NCBI GenBank assembly: GCA_045806525.1
Contig: JBJMJD010000079.1
Span: 7,319-71,318, forward strand
Length of the DNA stretch: 64,000 nt
Reading direction: 5' to 3'
From: JAICYJ01 sp045806525
Lineage (GTDB): Bacteria; Actinomycetota; Thermoleophilia; Gaiellales; JAICJC01
Part shown: piece after piece, positions 34,114 through 45,038 of the stretch
Layout of the letters: every line of letters begins with the position of its first letter
Position numbering within the stretch: the stretch's first letter is position 1
Made by a program: the position numbers and the translations under genes
Notes under the pieces: model-generated
The model's input: only the letters and a program-made list of their open reading frames with translations
Told to the model about the DNA's origin: nothing
The model's database searches: none

Positions 34114-35141
34114 GGAGCGAGCTCCAGCAGATGATCCGCGATCACCGACGCGGCGTCGGGCCGCGCCAGCCTGACGGCGGCGACCGCCATCCGCTCACGC
34201 CGCTCGTGGTCGGCCAGCAGCGCGTTCACCTCCTGGCGCAGCCGCGTCGGTGTCAGGTCGGCGTCGCTGACCATGACGGCCGCGCCGCCCAGGGCGAAGT
34301 GCTCGGCGTTTCGGGTCTGGTGGTCGGCGGTCACGTTGGGGGAGGGTACGAGAATCGACGGCTTGCCGGCGGCGGCTATCTCGAACACCGAGCCGCCGGC
34401 CCGCGCCACCACCAGGTCGGCCTGCTCCAGGTAGTCGCGCAGGTGCGGCGTGTATGGCAGCACGTGGTAGCGAGCGGACGCGGCCGCGCCGTAGCGGTCG
34501 AACTCCCGTTCACCGGTCACGTGTACCACCGTGAAGCCGGGATCCTTGTCCGCCCAGGCGCCGGAGGCGGCCTCGTTCAGCGTGCGCGCGCCCAGGCTGC
34601 CGCCGAACACGAGCACCATCGGGCGCCCCGAGTCCAGGTCGAGGCCGTGCCCGTCCGGCCCGCGCTCGGGCAGCGGACGGCCCGTGACCACGTAGTGCGG
34701 CGGTCGCTTGCCCTCGATCGGGAAGCTCAGGAACACGCGGTCGACCAGCGGCGCAGCCATCCGATTGGCCAACCCCATGTGCGCGTCCACCTCCAGCAGC
34801 GCCGAGGGCAGCCGGCTGGTCTTGGCGGCGGCCAGCATCGGGCCGGACACGTACCCGCCCGCGCCGAACACGACGTCGGGCCGCACCCGGCCGATGATGC
34901 GCCGGCAGGCAAGCGGGGCGCCGCCCGTCCGCCAGATTGCACGCAGCAGCTCCGCGGAGGGACGCCGCGGCAGGCCGCTCACGGCGAAGCGATGGAACGG
35001 GTAGCCGGCCTCCGGCACCAGCTGCGACTCGATCCGGTCGCCGCCGGCGAACTCGACCGTGGCGCCGCTAGCCCGTAGCGCGCCGGCCACCGCCAGCGCC
35101 GGCACGACGTGCCCCGCCGTGCCTCCGGCGGCGATCAGCAC
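34110..35141 (-). CDS. murG: UDP-GlcNAc--lipid I GlcNAc transferase
   Basis: A 343-residue peripheral membrane glycosyltransferase that makes lipid II. It begins MLIAAGGTAGHVVPALAVA with the donor-binding G-loop GGTAGH, has a second G-loop LVFGGSLGARTLN, and DLVVARAGGSVFEIAAAGKP with LVPSPNVTADHQTRNAE near the C-terminus. The GTG at 35141 is the only start that keeps the G-loop. As a result, the first 74 bases overlap the end of ftsW in another frame. Confidence 0.94.
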   Translation of the reverse strand: MLIAAGGTAGHVVPALAVAGALRASGATVEFAGGDRIESQLVPEAGYPFHRFAVSGLPRRPSAELLRAIWRTGGAPLACRRIIGRVRPDVVFGAGGYVSGPMLAAAKTSRLPSALLEVDAHMGLANRMAAPLVDRVFLSFPIEGKRPPHYVVTGRPLPERGPDGHGLDLDSGRPMVLVFGGSLGARTLNEAASGAWADKDPGFTVVHVTGEREFDRYGAAASARYHVLPYTPHLRDYLEQADLVVARAGGSVFEIAAAGKPSILVPSPNVTADHQTRNAEHFALGGAAVMVSDADLTPTRLRQEVNALLADHERRERMAVAAVRLARPDAASVIADHLLELAP

Positions 35142-36354
35142 GCGTGGGCTTGGCCTGCTTGGGTTCAGTCGCCTTCACATCCTTCTTCGGGCTGGCGCCC
35201 GGCTTGGCAGCCTTCGCGGATACCGCGCCGGTGTCCGCCACGTTCAGCAGCACCCCCACCAGGCTCAGCATCACCACCAGGCTGGAACCGCCCGAGCTTA
35301 TCAACGGCAGCGGCACCCCGGTCAGCGGCAGGAAGCCGAGCACCGCGCCGAAGTTGACGATCGCCTGCCCGGCCACCAGCGTCGTGGTGCCAGCGGCCAG
35401 GTACTTCCCGAAGGGATCCTTGCAGCGCAGGGCGATCCGGAATCCGAGCCATGTGAACAGCGCGAACGCCAGCACCACCGCCAGGATCCCGACCAGCCCC
35501 AGCTCCTCGCCGATCACGGCGCCGATCATGTCGGTGGGCGCCTCCGGCAGGAAGCCGATCTTCTGGGTGCCGTTGCCAACGCCGACACCGGTGATCCCGC
35601 CCGAGCCCAGCGCAAGCAGCGCCTGGATGCTCTGGTACCCGGCTCCGGCCGGGTCCTTCCACGGATCCAGGAACGACCGGATCCGCTCCATCTGGTATGG
35701 CTCACGAGCGACCGTGTAGGCAACGCCGATCAGTCCCACGATCGCAACGCTGCTGAACAGCCGCAGCGGCGTGCCGGCGACCAGCAGGATGCCGCAGACC
35801 ATCAGGGCGATCGCGATGGTGGTGCCGAGGTCGGGCTGGGAGTGGATCAGCAGCAACACCACCAGCACCACGGCGCCCACCGGGTTGAACAGCTGGGCCA
35901 GTGTGCGCGGCGGCTTGCGCCGCGAAGCCAGCACCGCCGAGGCAAAGATCAGCACCGCCGCCTTGGCGAACTCGGAGGGCTGGATCGAGATCGGCCCGAC
36001 GAAGATCCATCGCTGGGCGCCCTTGATGTTGACTCCGATCCCGGGGATCTTGACGGCCACCAGCAGCGCGATCGAGATGAACAGGATCGGCGCGGCGACG
36101 TAGCGCAGGCGCCGGTACGAGAAGCGCGCCAGCACCAGCATCGCGATCACCCCCACGGCCGCGTACACCGCCTGGCGGGCCAGCGCCCCCACCGGGTCCT
36201 GACCCTCGACCACCGCCGTGCCGCTGGACGCGCTGTAGACCATGATCAGCCCGAAGGCGACCAGGCCCAGCGTCACCAGCAGCAGCAGGTGGTACTCGAG
36301 CTGAGGCGAGGAGCGGGCGGCACGGCGCCGCACCCGCTGGACGTCAGCGACCAA
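35068..36354 (-). CDS. ftsW: Septal peptidoglycan polymerase FtsW
   Basis: A 428-residue SEDS-family glycosyltransferase with about ten membrane helices. Marks: GAQRWIFVGPISIQPSEFAK, FLDPWKDPAGAGYQ, FLPEAPTDMIGAVIGEE and PLPLISSGGSSLVVML. It polymerises glycan with FtsI at the septum. The TTG at 36354 has a strong aggaggtgccgg ribosome-binding site six bases before it. After the last helix comes a Lys/Arg/Ala-rich tail of about 50 residues; its final 25 are encoded across the murG start, a 74-base overlap much longer than elsewhere in the cluster. Confidence 0.93.
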   Translation of the reverse strand: MVADVQRVRRRAARSSPQLEYHLLLLVTLGLVAFGLIMVYSASSGTAVVEGQDPVGALARQAVYAAVGVIAMLVLARFSYRRLRYVAAPILFISIALLVAVKIPGIGVNIKGAQRWIFVGPISIQPSEFAKAAVLIFASAVLASRRKPPRTLAQLFNPVGAVVLVVLLLIHSQPDLGTTIAIALMVCGILLVAGTPLRLFSSVAIVGLIGVAYTVAREPYQMERIRSFLDPWKDPAGAGYQSIQALLALGSGGITGVGVGNGTQKIGFLPEAPTDMIGAVIGEELGLVGILAVVLAFALFTWLGFRIALRCKDPFGKYLAAGTTTLVAGQAIVNFGAVLGFLPLTGVPLPLISSGGSSLVVMLSLVGVLLNVADTGAVSAKAAKPGASPKKDVKATEPKQAKPTRADRRRRHGGARRAGAGGGRRATG

Positions 36355-37630
36355 CCGGCACCTCCTGCGCCAGCTGCGCGAACGCCAGGCCGCGCTCGGC
36401 GTAGTCCGTGAACTCGTCGAAGCTGGCGCAGGCCGGCGACAGCAGCACCACGTCTCCGGGCTGGGCGCCGGCTGCGGCTGCGGCCACCGCGGCCGCCATC
36501 CGCGGGTGACGGCGGTGCGGCACCACGGCGGCGGCCAACGCGGAGGCGATCTGCTCGCCCGCCTCGCCGTACACGTCCACCGAGACGACCGGGCCGGCGG
36601 CGACGGCGGCGGCCAGCCCGGCGAACGACGAGCCCTTCAGCGATCCGCCCAGCACCAGCCGGACGCCGTCCCGGTATGCCGTCAGCGCCTTGATCACCGC
36701 CTCCGGGTTCGTGGCCTTGGAGTCGTCGACGAAGCTGACGCCCTCGCGCACGGCCACCGTCTGCATGCGGTGCGGCGGCGGGGTGAAGGAGCGGAGCGCG
36801 CGGTCGCGCGCCTCCCGGGACACGCCGGCGGCCTCCGCCGCCGCTGACGCGGCCAGCGCGTTCTCGAGGTTATGGTCGCCACGGATCGACGAATGTTCCC
36901 AGTCGATCCGGTCGGACTGCTCGCGGCTGAACCACACGTGACGGCCGGCGCCGGGGATCTCGGCCTCGCGCAGCACAGGGTCGTCGCCGTTCAGCACGGC
37001 CGTGTCCTCGGCCGTCTGGTTCTCGAACAGGCGCAGCTTGCTGCTCAGGTACTCCGCGAACGTGCCATGGCGGTCGAGATGATCGGGGGTGACCTGCAGC
37101 GCCACACCCACCCGCGCCCGGAAGCTGTCGATGTCCTCGAGCTGGAAGCTGGACAGCTCACAGGCGATCCAGGTGCCCGCATCCACGCGGCCGGCCAGGT
37201 CGCAGAGCGGGCGGCCCACGTTCCCGGCCACCTCCACCGGCACGTTGCCGGCGCGCAGCATCGCGCTAACCAGCTCGGTGGTGGTGGTCTTGCCGTTGGT
37301 GCCGGTGATGCCGATGATCGGGCTTCGGATCAACCGGTATCCCAGCTCGACCTCGCTCCAGACCGGGACGCCGGCGTCGCGGGCGGATGCCACCAGGGGA
37401 TGGTCTCCCGGCGCACCGGGCGACTTCACCAGTGCTGTCACCCCGGTCATCGACACCAGATCGCCACCGAGGTGGTATTCGACGCCGATCGCGCGAAGCC
37501 TCGCCGTGTCCACGTCCGCGGCGTCGTCCACGCCCACCACCTCCGCGCCCGGCATCGTCCGCCGGATCGCCTCGCCGGCGGCGAGGCCCGACCGCCGCAG
37601 ACCCAGCACGACGTAGCGGCCGTCGCTCAC
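36344..37630 (-). CDS. murD: UDP-MurNAc-L-Ala--D-Glu ligase
   Basis: A 428-residue Mur ligase. It begins with a Rossmann UDP-binding segment (VVLGLRRSGLAAGEAIRR), has P-loop GITGTNGKTTTTELV, NVTPDHLDRH-type QVTPDHLDRHGTF, and VDDSKATNPEAVIKAL. It adds D-glutamate. I set the start at the GTG at 37630, which overlaps the mraY stop as GTGA; the upstream in-frame extension is not conserved. The 3' end overlaps ftsW by 11 bases. Confidence 0.95.
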   Translation of the reverse strand: MSDGRYVVLGLRRSGLAAGEAIRRTMPGAEVVGVDDAADVDTARLRAIGVEYHLGGDLVSMTGVTALVKSPGAPGDHPLVASARDAGVPVWSEVELGYRLIRSPIIGITGTNGKTTTTELVSAMLRAGNVPVEVAGNVGRPLCDLAGRVDAGTWIACELSSFQLEDIDSFRARVGVALQVTPDHLDRHGTFAEYLSSKLRLFENQTAEDTAVLNGDDPVLREAEIPGAGRHVWFSREQSDRIDWEHSSIRGDHNLENALAASAAAEAAGVSREARDRALRSFTPPPHRMQTVAVREGVSFVDDSKATNPEAVIKALTAYRDGVRLVLGGSLKGSSFAGLAAAVAAGPVVSVDVYGEAGEQIASALAAAVVPHRRHPRMAAAVAAAAAGAQPGDVVLLSPACASFDEFTDYAERGLAFAQLAQEVPVGR

Positions 37631-38637
37631 CGGAACTTGGAGTAGGCCAGGTAGTAGAGGACGAAGCCGCTGGCGCCGCAGATCGAGGCCAGGATCCAGA
37701 ACCGCACGATGATCTTGTTCTCGGTCCACTCCAGCATCTCGAAGTGGTGGTGGATCGGCGCCATCAGGAACACGCGCTTGCGGGACACCTTGAAGCCGAT
37801 CACCTGGATCGCGACCGACAGCGCCTCGATCACGAACACGCCGCCGATGATCACCAGCAGGAACTCGGTCTTGGTGAACACGGCCATCGCCGCCAGCGCC
37901 CCGCCCAGGCCGAACGAGCCGGTGTCGCCCATGAACACGTCGGCCGGGTAGGCGTTGTACCAGAGGAACCCGACGCAGCCCCCGACGAGCGCCGCGCCCA
38001 TGATCGCCAGGTCGATGCGGCTGGCCGCGCCCTCGGCTGTGAGGCCGCCCGGCGACAGGAACGCCACCACCATCATGGCGGTGTAGGTCAGCATCGCGAT
38101 CGTCACGGTGCCCGCCGCCAGCCCGTCCAGGCCGTCGGTCAGGTTGACCGCGTTGGCGCCGCCGGCGACGACCAGGAACAGCAGCACGTAGTAGGCGGGG
38201 CCAAGGTTGATCCGGACGTCGAGCAACGGCAGGTAGACGTCGGTGGACAGGTGCTGGCGGTGCGCCACGTAGCCGAGCGCCGCGGTCACGCCGAGCAGGG
38301 CCAGCATCTTCCAGCGCCCCGACAGGCCCAGCGAACGGCTGTGGGACAGCTTGAACCAGTCGTCGACGAAGCCGATGGCGGCACAGGCGATGGTCACCCC
38401 GGCCACGGTCAGCGCCGGCGTCGTGCGCTTTGTCAGGATGGCAAACGTGAGCAGCGCGCAGGACAGCAGGATCAGGCCGCCCATCGTGGGCGTGCCCTGC
38501 TTGGACATATGGCCGGCCGGGCCCTCCTCGCGGATCTGCTGGCCGAGTGCATGGCGGCGCACGAAGGCGATGAACGCGGGCCCCGCTGCGATCGAGAGCA
38601 GCATCGCGATCACGCCCGCGAGCAGCACCAGCTTCAC
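37627..38637 (-). CDS. mraY: Phospho-MurNAc-pentapeptide transferase
   Basis: A 336-residue integral membrane enzyme with about ten helices that forms lipid I on undecaprenyl phosphate. Family marks are QGTPTMGGLI-type KQGTPTMGGLILLS, the Mg-binding segment NLTDGLDGLAAG, the GDTGSFGLGGALA loop and the active-site AAPIHHHFE-type MAPIHHHFEMLEW. The GTG start and the stop overlap murF and murD by GTGA. Confidence 0.96.
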   Translation of the reverse strand: MKLVLLAGVIAMLLSIAAGPAFIAFVRRHALGQQIREEGPAGHMSKQGTPTMGGLILLSCALLTFAILTKRTTPALTVAGVTIACAAIGFVDDWFKLSHSRSLGLSGRWKMLALLGVTAALGYVAHRQHLSTDVYLPLLDVRINLGPAYYVLLFLVVAGGANAVNLTDGLDGLAAGTVTIAMLTYTAMMVVAFLSPGGLTAEGAASRIDLAIMGAALVGGCVGFLWYNAYPADVFMGDTGSFGLGGALAAMAVFTKTEFLLVIIGGVFVIEALSVAIQVIGFKVSRKRVFLMAPIHHHFEMLEWTENKIIVRFWILASICGASGFVLYYLAYSKFR

Positions 38638-39949
38638 GGGGCGATCGCCTCCACGGCGTCCTCGAGACCGATCGACCGGCTGGCCTTGACCAGCACCGTA
38701 TCGCCGGGCTGGATCATTTCACCCAGCGACTCGCGCAGCTCGGCCACCGTCCCGAACCACCTGCCGCCGTAGGCGCGGGACTGCGGCCCCACCGCGAGCA
38801 CGACCTCGATACCCAGCTCCGCCAGCAGCTCGCCCACCTGCCGGTGGTATGCCGCGGCGCCGGGTCCCAGCTCGGCCATGTCACCCAGCACCGCCACCCG
38901 CCGACGACCGGCGGCCGACTCCGACAGGTGCCGCAGGGCGGCCGCCATCGACGTCGGGTTGGCGTTGTAGCAGTCGGCGATCAGCAGGCCGCCTCCGGGC
39001 AGCTCGATCTCCTCGCCGCGCCAGCGCGAGAAAGCGACGTCACCGGCGCCCAGCGCCAGGTCGTCCAGCGGCAGCCCAAGGGAGTCGTAGGCAGCCGCGG
39101 CGGCCGCCAGGTTGAGGGCGTTGTGACGCGCGGTGAAGTTCACGGGCACCGACAGGGTTCGACCGCGAACCGCGATCTCCGCCTGTCCGGCGCCGCCGGC
39201 GGCGGTGAACGCGCGCAGCTGCACGTCGGCGCCATCCTCGGCGCCGAAGCTGACCACAGGGCACCCGAGCGCCGCCAGGTGCGGCTCGAGCAGCGATTCG
39301 CCGTACGGCACGATCGCGGTGCCGTCCGCCGGCAGCGCCTCCAGCAGCTCGGCCTTGGCCCGGGCCACGTTCTCGATCGTGCCCAGCAGCTCCAGGTGAA
39401 CGGGACCGACGCCCGTGACGATGCCGATCTGGGGACGCGCGATGGCGGCAAGGTGGGCGATCTGGCCCAGGCCGCGCATGGCCATCTCCACCACAGCGAC
39501 GCCGGTCACCGGTTCGATCCGCGCGAGCGTCAACGGCACTCCCAGCTCGTTGTTCTCGTTCTGGCGGCTCGCCACCACGGCCGTGTGCGGCGCAAGCAGT
39601 GCGGCCAGGATGTCCTTGGTGGACGTCTTGCCGGTCGACCCCGTGATGCCGACCACGCCGGCCGTGCCGCGCAGGCGCACCTCGCGGGCGACCACTGCCA
39701 GCGCGTCCAGCGGGTCGTCGACCGCGATCCGGCCCGCGCCCTCCTGACCGCGCGGCACCAGCGCGGCCGCGGCGCCGGCGGCCAGCGCGTCATCCGCGAA
39801 GTCGGCACCGTCGGCACGCTCGCCCGCGAGCGCGACGAACAGGTCGCCCGGGGTCACCCGACGCGAGTCGACGGCAACGCCGGTGACCACCGCCTCCACC
39901 CGCGCCTCGCCGTGCGTCAGCTCGGCGATCTCCGCGGTTGTCAGCTCGA

Positions 39950-39953
<4 letters not shown>
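38634..39953 (-). CDS. murF: UDP-MurNAc-tripeptide--D-Ala-D-Ala ligase
   Basis: A 439-residue Mur ligase that adds D-Ala-D-Ala to the stem peptide. It has VDSRRVTPGDLFVALAGER, P-loop GITGSTGKTSTKDIL, ENNELGVPLTL and YNANPTSMAAALRHL, all diagnostic of MurF. Length is normal. It starts with GTG overlapping the murE stop and ends overlapping mraY. Confidence 0.95.
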
Positions 39954-41395
<1,442 letters not shown>

Positions 41396-41409
41396 GCCTG
41401 GCGGGGAGG

Positions 41410-43149
41410 TTAGTTGACCGGGAGGTCGAGTGGCTTGTCGGGCGGGATCGCCAGATCCTTGGTCAGGAACGTCGCAATCTGCTGGAAGGCGGGGGCCGCC
41501 ACGATGCCGCCGAAGATGTTGGTGCGCGGCGAGTTGACCACCACCAGCACCTCGACCCGCGGGTTGTCGGCAGGTAGGAAGCCGACGAACGAGGCCACGT
41601 AGTTTCGGGTCGAGTAGCCGAGGCTGTGTGGCAGCGCCACCTGCGCGGTGCCGGTCTTGCCGGCCACGGTGTACCCCGGCACCGACGCGCGGGTGCCGGT
41701 GCCGGCGGCGGTGTCGACCACGCCCTTCAGCATGTTCACGAGGGTGTGGTCGACAGTCGGGCTGAGGACGCGCCGCGAGACCGGCTTGGGCGCCGGCCGG
41801 CCGCCGATCTTCTCCACCACGTGGGGCTCGACCAGCACGCCGCCGTTCGCGATGCCCGCGTACATGGCCGCCATCTGCAGCGGCGTGACCGCGATGCCCT
41901 GGCCGATCGGGATGTTGCCGATCGAGGAGGAATACCACTTGTCGGGCGGCAGGATGGCGGGCGCCGCCTCGGCCGGCAGGCCGATGTGCGTGGGGCTGCC
42001 GAATCCCCAACGCCGGATCCAGTCGTAGAGCGGCTGCTTGTGCACCAGCTCGGCGATCGTGACCGTGCCCACGTTGGACGACTGCTGCAGGATCTGGGCG
42101 GCCGTGAACGTCCTGGTCGGGCGGGGGGCGTCGTCGTGCACGATCCGGTCGCCGACCTTGATCGCGTACGGGATCCGGAACTGCGTCTGCGGCGTGACGA
42201 TCCCGGCCGTCAACGCAGCGCCCATCGTCACCACCTTGAAGGTCGAGCCGGGCTCGTAGGAGTACTCGACCGCCATGTTGGGGCTGTCGCGCTCGCGCTG
42301 CTTGGTCGAAAGGTCGTGCACCGTGTTGTTGTCGTAGCCGGGCGCGGTCGCCATCGCCAGGATCGAGCCGTTGCGCGGATCCAGCACCAACGCCGTGGCC
42401 GTGTGCGCGCCCGTGCGGCTCACGGTCGCGTCCAGCACCGACTGCACCTTCTGCTGGATGGAGCGGTCGATCGTGAGCTGGACGTCGCGGCCCTGCTGGG
42501 CGCGGCGCAGCGTGACCGTGCTGAGCGGCACGCCGCCGGGGCCGCGCACCTCGAGCTGCTCGCCGGGGTGGCCGCCCAGCACGCTGTTGTACTTGTGCTC
42601 GACGCCGGCGCCCCACTTGCCGCTGTTGTTGGAGTCGACGTAGCCGATCAGCTGCGAGGCCATCTTCCCGGACGGGTAGTCGCGGCGCACGGAGTCGACC
42701 GTGAACAGCCCCGGCGGGTGCGCCGACATGATGTCGGCGGCGACGGCGGGGTCGAGCTGCGACAGCACCCGCGCCTGTACAACGTGCGGAACGGTCAACC
42801 GGCCCACAAGCAGCTTCACCTCGGCCCTGAACGCCTTCTTGTGCTTGAGCGGGTAGCCGAGCTTCTGGGCGATGTAGGAGGCGACCTGGCCGGAGTCCTG
42901 CACCCTGGACGGGTACACCATCAGGTCCTTGGCGGGCACGTCGACGGCCAGCGCCTGGCCGGTCGCGTCGAGGATTCGGCCGCGGTTGGTGGGCAGCACG
43001 ATGGTCGAGTTCTGCTGGCCGTGGGCGCGGGCGGCCAGGGCGCTGGCCTGCAGGATCTGCACGTACAGGGCGCGCCCGATCACGACCGCGAAGGCGGCCG
43101 CGAACACGAACATGATCAGCCGCAGGCGCTGGTCGGACTGCTTGCTCAC
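41410..43149 (-). CDS. ftsI: Septal transpeptidase FtsI (class B PBP)
   Basis: A 579-residue class B penicillin-binding protein. A short basic N-terminus, one membrane anchor (about residues 9-28), a pedestal domain starting NRGRILDATGQALAVDVPA, then the transpeptidase with SxxK in EPGSTFKVV, SxN in SSNVGTV and KTG in VAGKTGTAQ. It ends soon after the catalytic domain with no PASTA repeats. It cross-links septal peptidoglycan with FtsW. The GTG at 43149 overlaps the ftsL stop as GTGA. Confidence 0.95.
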   Translation of the reverse strand: MSKQSDQRLRLIMFVFAAAFAVVIGRALYVQILQASALAARAHGQQNSTIVLPTNRGRILDATGQALAVDVPAKDLMVYPSRVQDSGQVASYIAQKLGYPLKHKKAFRAEVKLLVGRLTVPHVVQARVLSQLDPAVAADIMSAHPPGLFTVDSVRRDYPSGKMASQLIGYVDSNNSGKWGAGVEHKYNSVLGGHPGEQLEVRGPGGVPLSTVTLRRAQQGRDVQLTIDRSIQQKVQSVLDATVSRTGAHTATALVLDPRNGSILAMATAPGYDNNTVHDLSTKQRERDSPNMAVEYSYEPGSTFKVVTMGAALTAGIVTPQTQFRIPYAIKVGDRIVHDDAPRPTRTFTAAQILQQSSNVGTVTIAELVHKQPLYDWIRRWGFGSPTHIGLPAEAAPAILPPDKWYSSSIGNIPIGQGIAVTPLQMAAMYAGIANGGVLVEPHVVEKIGGRPAPKPVSRRVLSPTVDHTLVNMLKGVVDTAAGTGTRASVPGYTVAGKTGTAQVALPHSLGYSTRNYVASFVGFLPADNPRVEVLVVVNSPRTNIFGGIVAAPAFQQIATFLTKDLAIPPDKPLDLPVN

Positions 43150-43619
43150 GGCGCCGCGGTACTGCCTTGCCGGCCGGCATGCCCGCCGGCGCTCGTGACG
43201 GAGTGCCTCGCTGCACGCCTCAGCGGGTGCAGGCGCAGGTAGTCGTTGCGCAGCGGCTGCGCCGGGATCATGCCGTAGCGAGCAGCGTCGGCGTTGATGC
43301 GACCCGAGCCCGATCGCCGGGCGACGAACGAGCGCAGCGCGTCGTTCTGGGATCTCAGTGCCGCCTCCTGGCCCTCGATCTTGCTGGCCGAGATCGAGTT
43401 GCGGAGGGCGCCCACGTTCAGCGCGACGATGCCACCCAGCAGGGTGGCGATCAGGAGCACCCACAGCACTCCCGGGGCGACCGGCGAGCGCCCTGCGCGG
43501 GGACGCGCCAGCGTGGCCGGCCGGCGGCGGTTCTGCCTGCGCTTGGGGGTGGTCTCGGTTGCCGGCGCCGCGCGACGCGGCCGCGACGGTGCCGCCGGCG
43601 CCGGGGCGACGACGCTCAC
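43146..43619 (-). CDS. ftsL: FtsL-like divisome protein
   Basis: A 157-residue bitopic protein in the usual ftsL position between rsmH and ftsI. It has a Pro/Arg-rich cytoplasmic N-terminus of about 48 residues, one helix (VLWVLLIATLLGGIVALNV) and a short coiled-coil (SASKIEGQEAALRSQNDALRS in part). FtsL sequences diverge fast, so identification rests on topology and synteny. It binds FtsQ and FtsB. The ends overlap neighbours by four bases. Confidence 0.82.
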   Translation of the reverse strand: MSVVAPAPAAPSRPRRAAPATETTPKRRQNRRRPATLARPRAGRSPVAPGVLWVLLIATLLGGIVALNVGALRNSISASKIEGQEAALRSQNDALRSFVARRSGSGRINADAARYGMIPAQPLRNDYLRLHPLRRAARHSVTSAGGHAGRQGSTAAP

Positions 43620-44584
43620 GCTTGCGTCCTTTCGGCCGCGCGCAGCTTGGCCGATGCGGACCTCGGGTTGACGCAGCGCTCGTCCACGCTTGGCACCACC
43701 GCACGCGTGGTGAGCGCGCGCAGCAGCGGCTCGTGACCGCAGACGCAGATCGGGAAGTCGGGCGGGCAGGTGCAGCCACGCGCCTGGTTGCGGATGAAGC
43801 GCTTCACGATCCGGTCCTCGAGCGAGTGGAAGCTGATCACCGCCATCCTGCCCTCAGGCGCAAGCAGTTCCAGCGCATGATCGAGGCCCTCGCTGAGCGA
43901 CTCCAGCTCGTCGTTGACGGCGATACGCAGCGCCTGGAACGAGCGCTTGGCCGGATGGCCCTGCCCGAACCGGCTGGGCGTGGGGATCGCGGCCTTGATC
44001 ACATCGACCAGGTCACCGGTGCGGGCGAACCGCTCCCGTGCGCGGCGGCGCACGATGGCGCGGGCGATCTGCCGGGAGAAACGCTCCTCTCCGTATCCGC
44101 GCAGCAGCTGGGCGATCTCGCGCTCGTCCCACTCGTTCACGATCTCGGCGGCCGTCAGGTCGCCGGTGGGATCCATCCGCATATCGAGCGGCGCGTCGGC
44201 TGCATAGCTGAAGCCGCGCTCGGGTCGGTCGATCTGCATCGAGGAGATGCCGAGGTCGAGCACCAGCGCTTCGGCGCGCAGGCCGGTGGCGGCCAGGTTG
44301 CGCAGCACCAGCGCGAAGTTGCCGTGGATGAACCGGGTGTCGGCCGACGCCCCGGCCGCAAAGCGCTTGAAGTGCCGCTCGGCCTCGGGGTCGCGGTCGA
44401 TGGCGATGTAGCAGCCGTGGCCGCGCAGCTGCGGCTCCAGCAGGGCGGCGTGGCCGCCGGCGCCGAAGGTGCCGTCGACCACGGTGTCACCCGGCTGCAG
44501 GTCGAGCAGCTCGGCCACCTCGGATGCGAGGACGGGCACGTGTTCCACTGAGTGGCTACTGCTGTGAGAGACGTTCGGCAACAT
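43616..44584 (-). CDS. rsmH: 16S rRNA m4C1402 methyltransferase
   Basis: A 322-residue SAM-dependent methyltransferase (MraW). Marks: HVPVLASEVAELLDLQPGD, VDGTFGAGGHAALLEP (SAM site), LDLGISSMQIDRPERGFSY, the GHPAKRSFQALRIAVNDEL block and VISFHSLEDRIVKRF. It methylates the ribosomal P-site. Its start overlaps the end of mraZ by 29 bases; it is normally second in the cluster, as here. Confidence 0.96.
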   Translation of the reverse strand: MLPNVSHSSSHSVEHVPVLASEVAELLDLQPGDTVVDGTFGAGGHAALLEPQLRGHGCYIAIDRDPEAERHFKRFAAGASADTRFIHGNFALVLRNLAATGLRAEALVLDLGISSMQIDRPERGFSYAADAPLDMRMDPTGDLTAAEIVNEWDEREIAQLLRGYGEERFSRQIARAIVRRRARERFARTGDLVDVIKAAIPTPSRFGQGHPAKRSFQALRIAVNDELESLSEGLDHALELLAPEGRMAVISFHSLEDRIVKRFIRNQARGCTCPPDFPICVCGHEPLLRALTTRAVVPSVDERCVNPRSASAKLRAAERTQA

Positions 44585-44984
44585 CCTCCACGCTCCCCTC
44601 GGATTCTGCCTGCTGGCGCGTCCAGGCCTCGCCGTCCCACACCTCGAGGTAGTCGCGCGCGCCGGCGACGACGATGTCCTTGTCCAGCTGGGCGTGCTGC
44701 AGCAGCGACTGGCTCAGCATCACGCGCCCCTGCCCGTCCAGCTCGCACTCGTTGGCGCCCCCGTAGAACCAGCGGCTGAGCCGCCGCGACTCCTTGTTGA
44801 AGGGGTCGAGCCGCTCCAGCCGTGATTCCACGAAGGAGTCCCAGTTGCCGCGCGGGAATACGAACAGACAGCCGTCGAAGCCCTTTGTGACGACCGCGCC
44901 CTCCGCGAATGCCGCGCGGAGCTTGGCGGGCAGGGTGAGGCGGTTCTTGGCATCAAGTCGTTGAGTGAATTCGCCGAGCAGCAA
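44556..44984 (-). CDS. mraZ: Transcriptional regulator MraZ
   Basis: A 142-residue protein of two SpoVT/AbrB-like repeats: LGEFTQRLDAKNRLTLPAKLR and, later, ANECELDGQGRVMLSQSLL. MraZ binds repeats upstream of its own gene and controls the dcw operon. The TTG at 44984 gives the exact family N-terminus; no ATG fits. The fourth operator repeat (TGGGA) overlaps the ribosome-binding site gggag. The family is usually 140-150 residues, so it is full length. Confidence 0.95.
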   Translation of the reverse strand: MLLGEFTQRLDAKNRLTLPAKLRAAFAEGAVVTKGFDGCLFVFPRGNWDSFVESRLERLDPFNKESRRLSRWFYGGANECELDGQGRVMLSQSLLQHAQLDKDIVVAGARDYLEVWDGEAWTRQQAESEGSVEDVAERLSQQ

Positions 44985-44994
44985 AGGGTCGATC

Positions 44995-45029
44995 TCCCAT
45001 TTCTTCCCACTCTACCCCACTTTGCCCCA
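44995..45029 (-). promoter_or_regulatory. MraZ operator: four TGGG repeats
   Basis: On the minus strand TGGGG, TGGGG, TGGGA and TGGGA occur at exact 10-base spacing (complements beginning at 45025, 45015, 45005 and 44995), one per helical turn. This matches the known MraZ box of direct TGGGN repeats. The two upstream repeats lie in the promoter spacer; the last covers the ribosome-binding site. Confidence 0.85.
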
Positions 45030-45038
45030 CAATGTCAA
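45009..45038 (-). promoter_or_regulatory. Promoter of the mraZ-dcw operon
   Basis: On the minus strand TTGACA (complement at 45033-45038), an 18-base spacer and TAGAGT (complement at 45009-45014). The leader would be about 18 bases. The spacer contains two MraZ repeats, so MraZ binding would compete directly with RNA polymerase. Confidence 0.7.
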
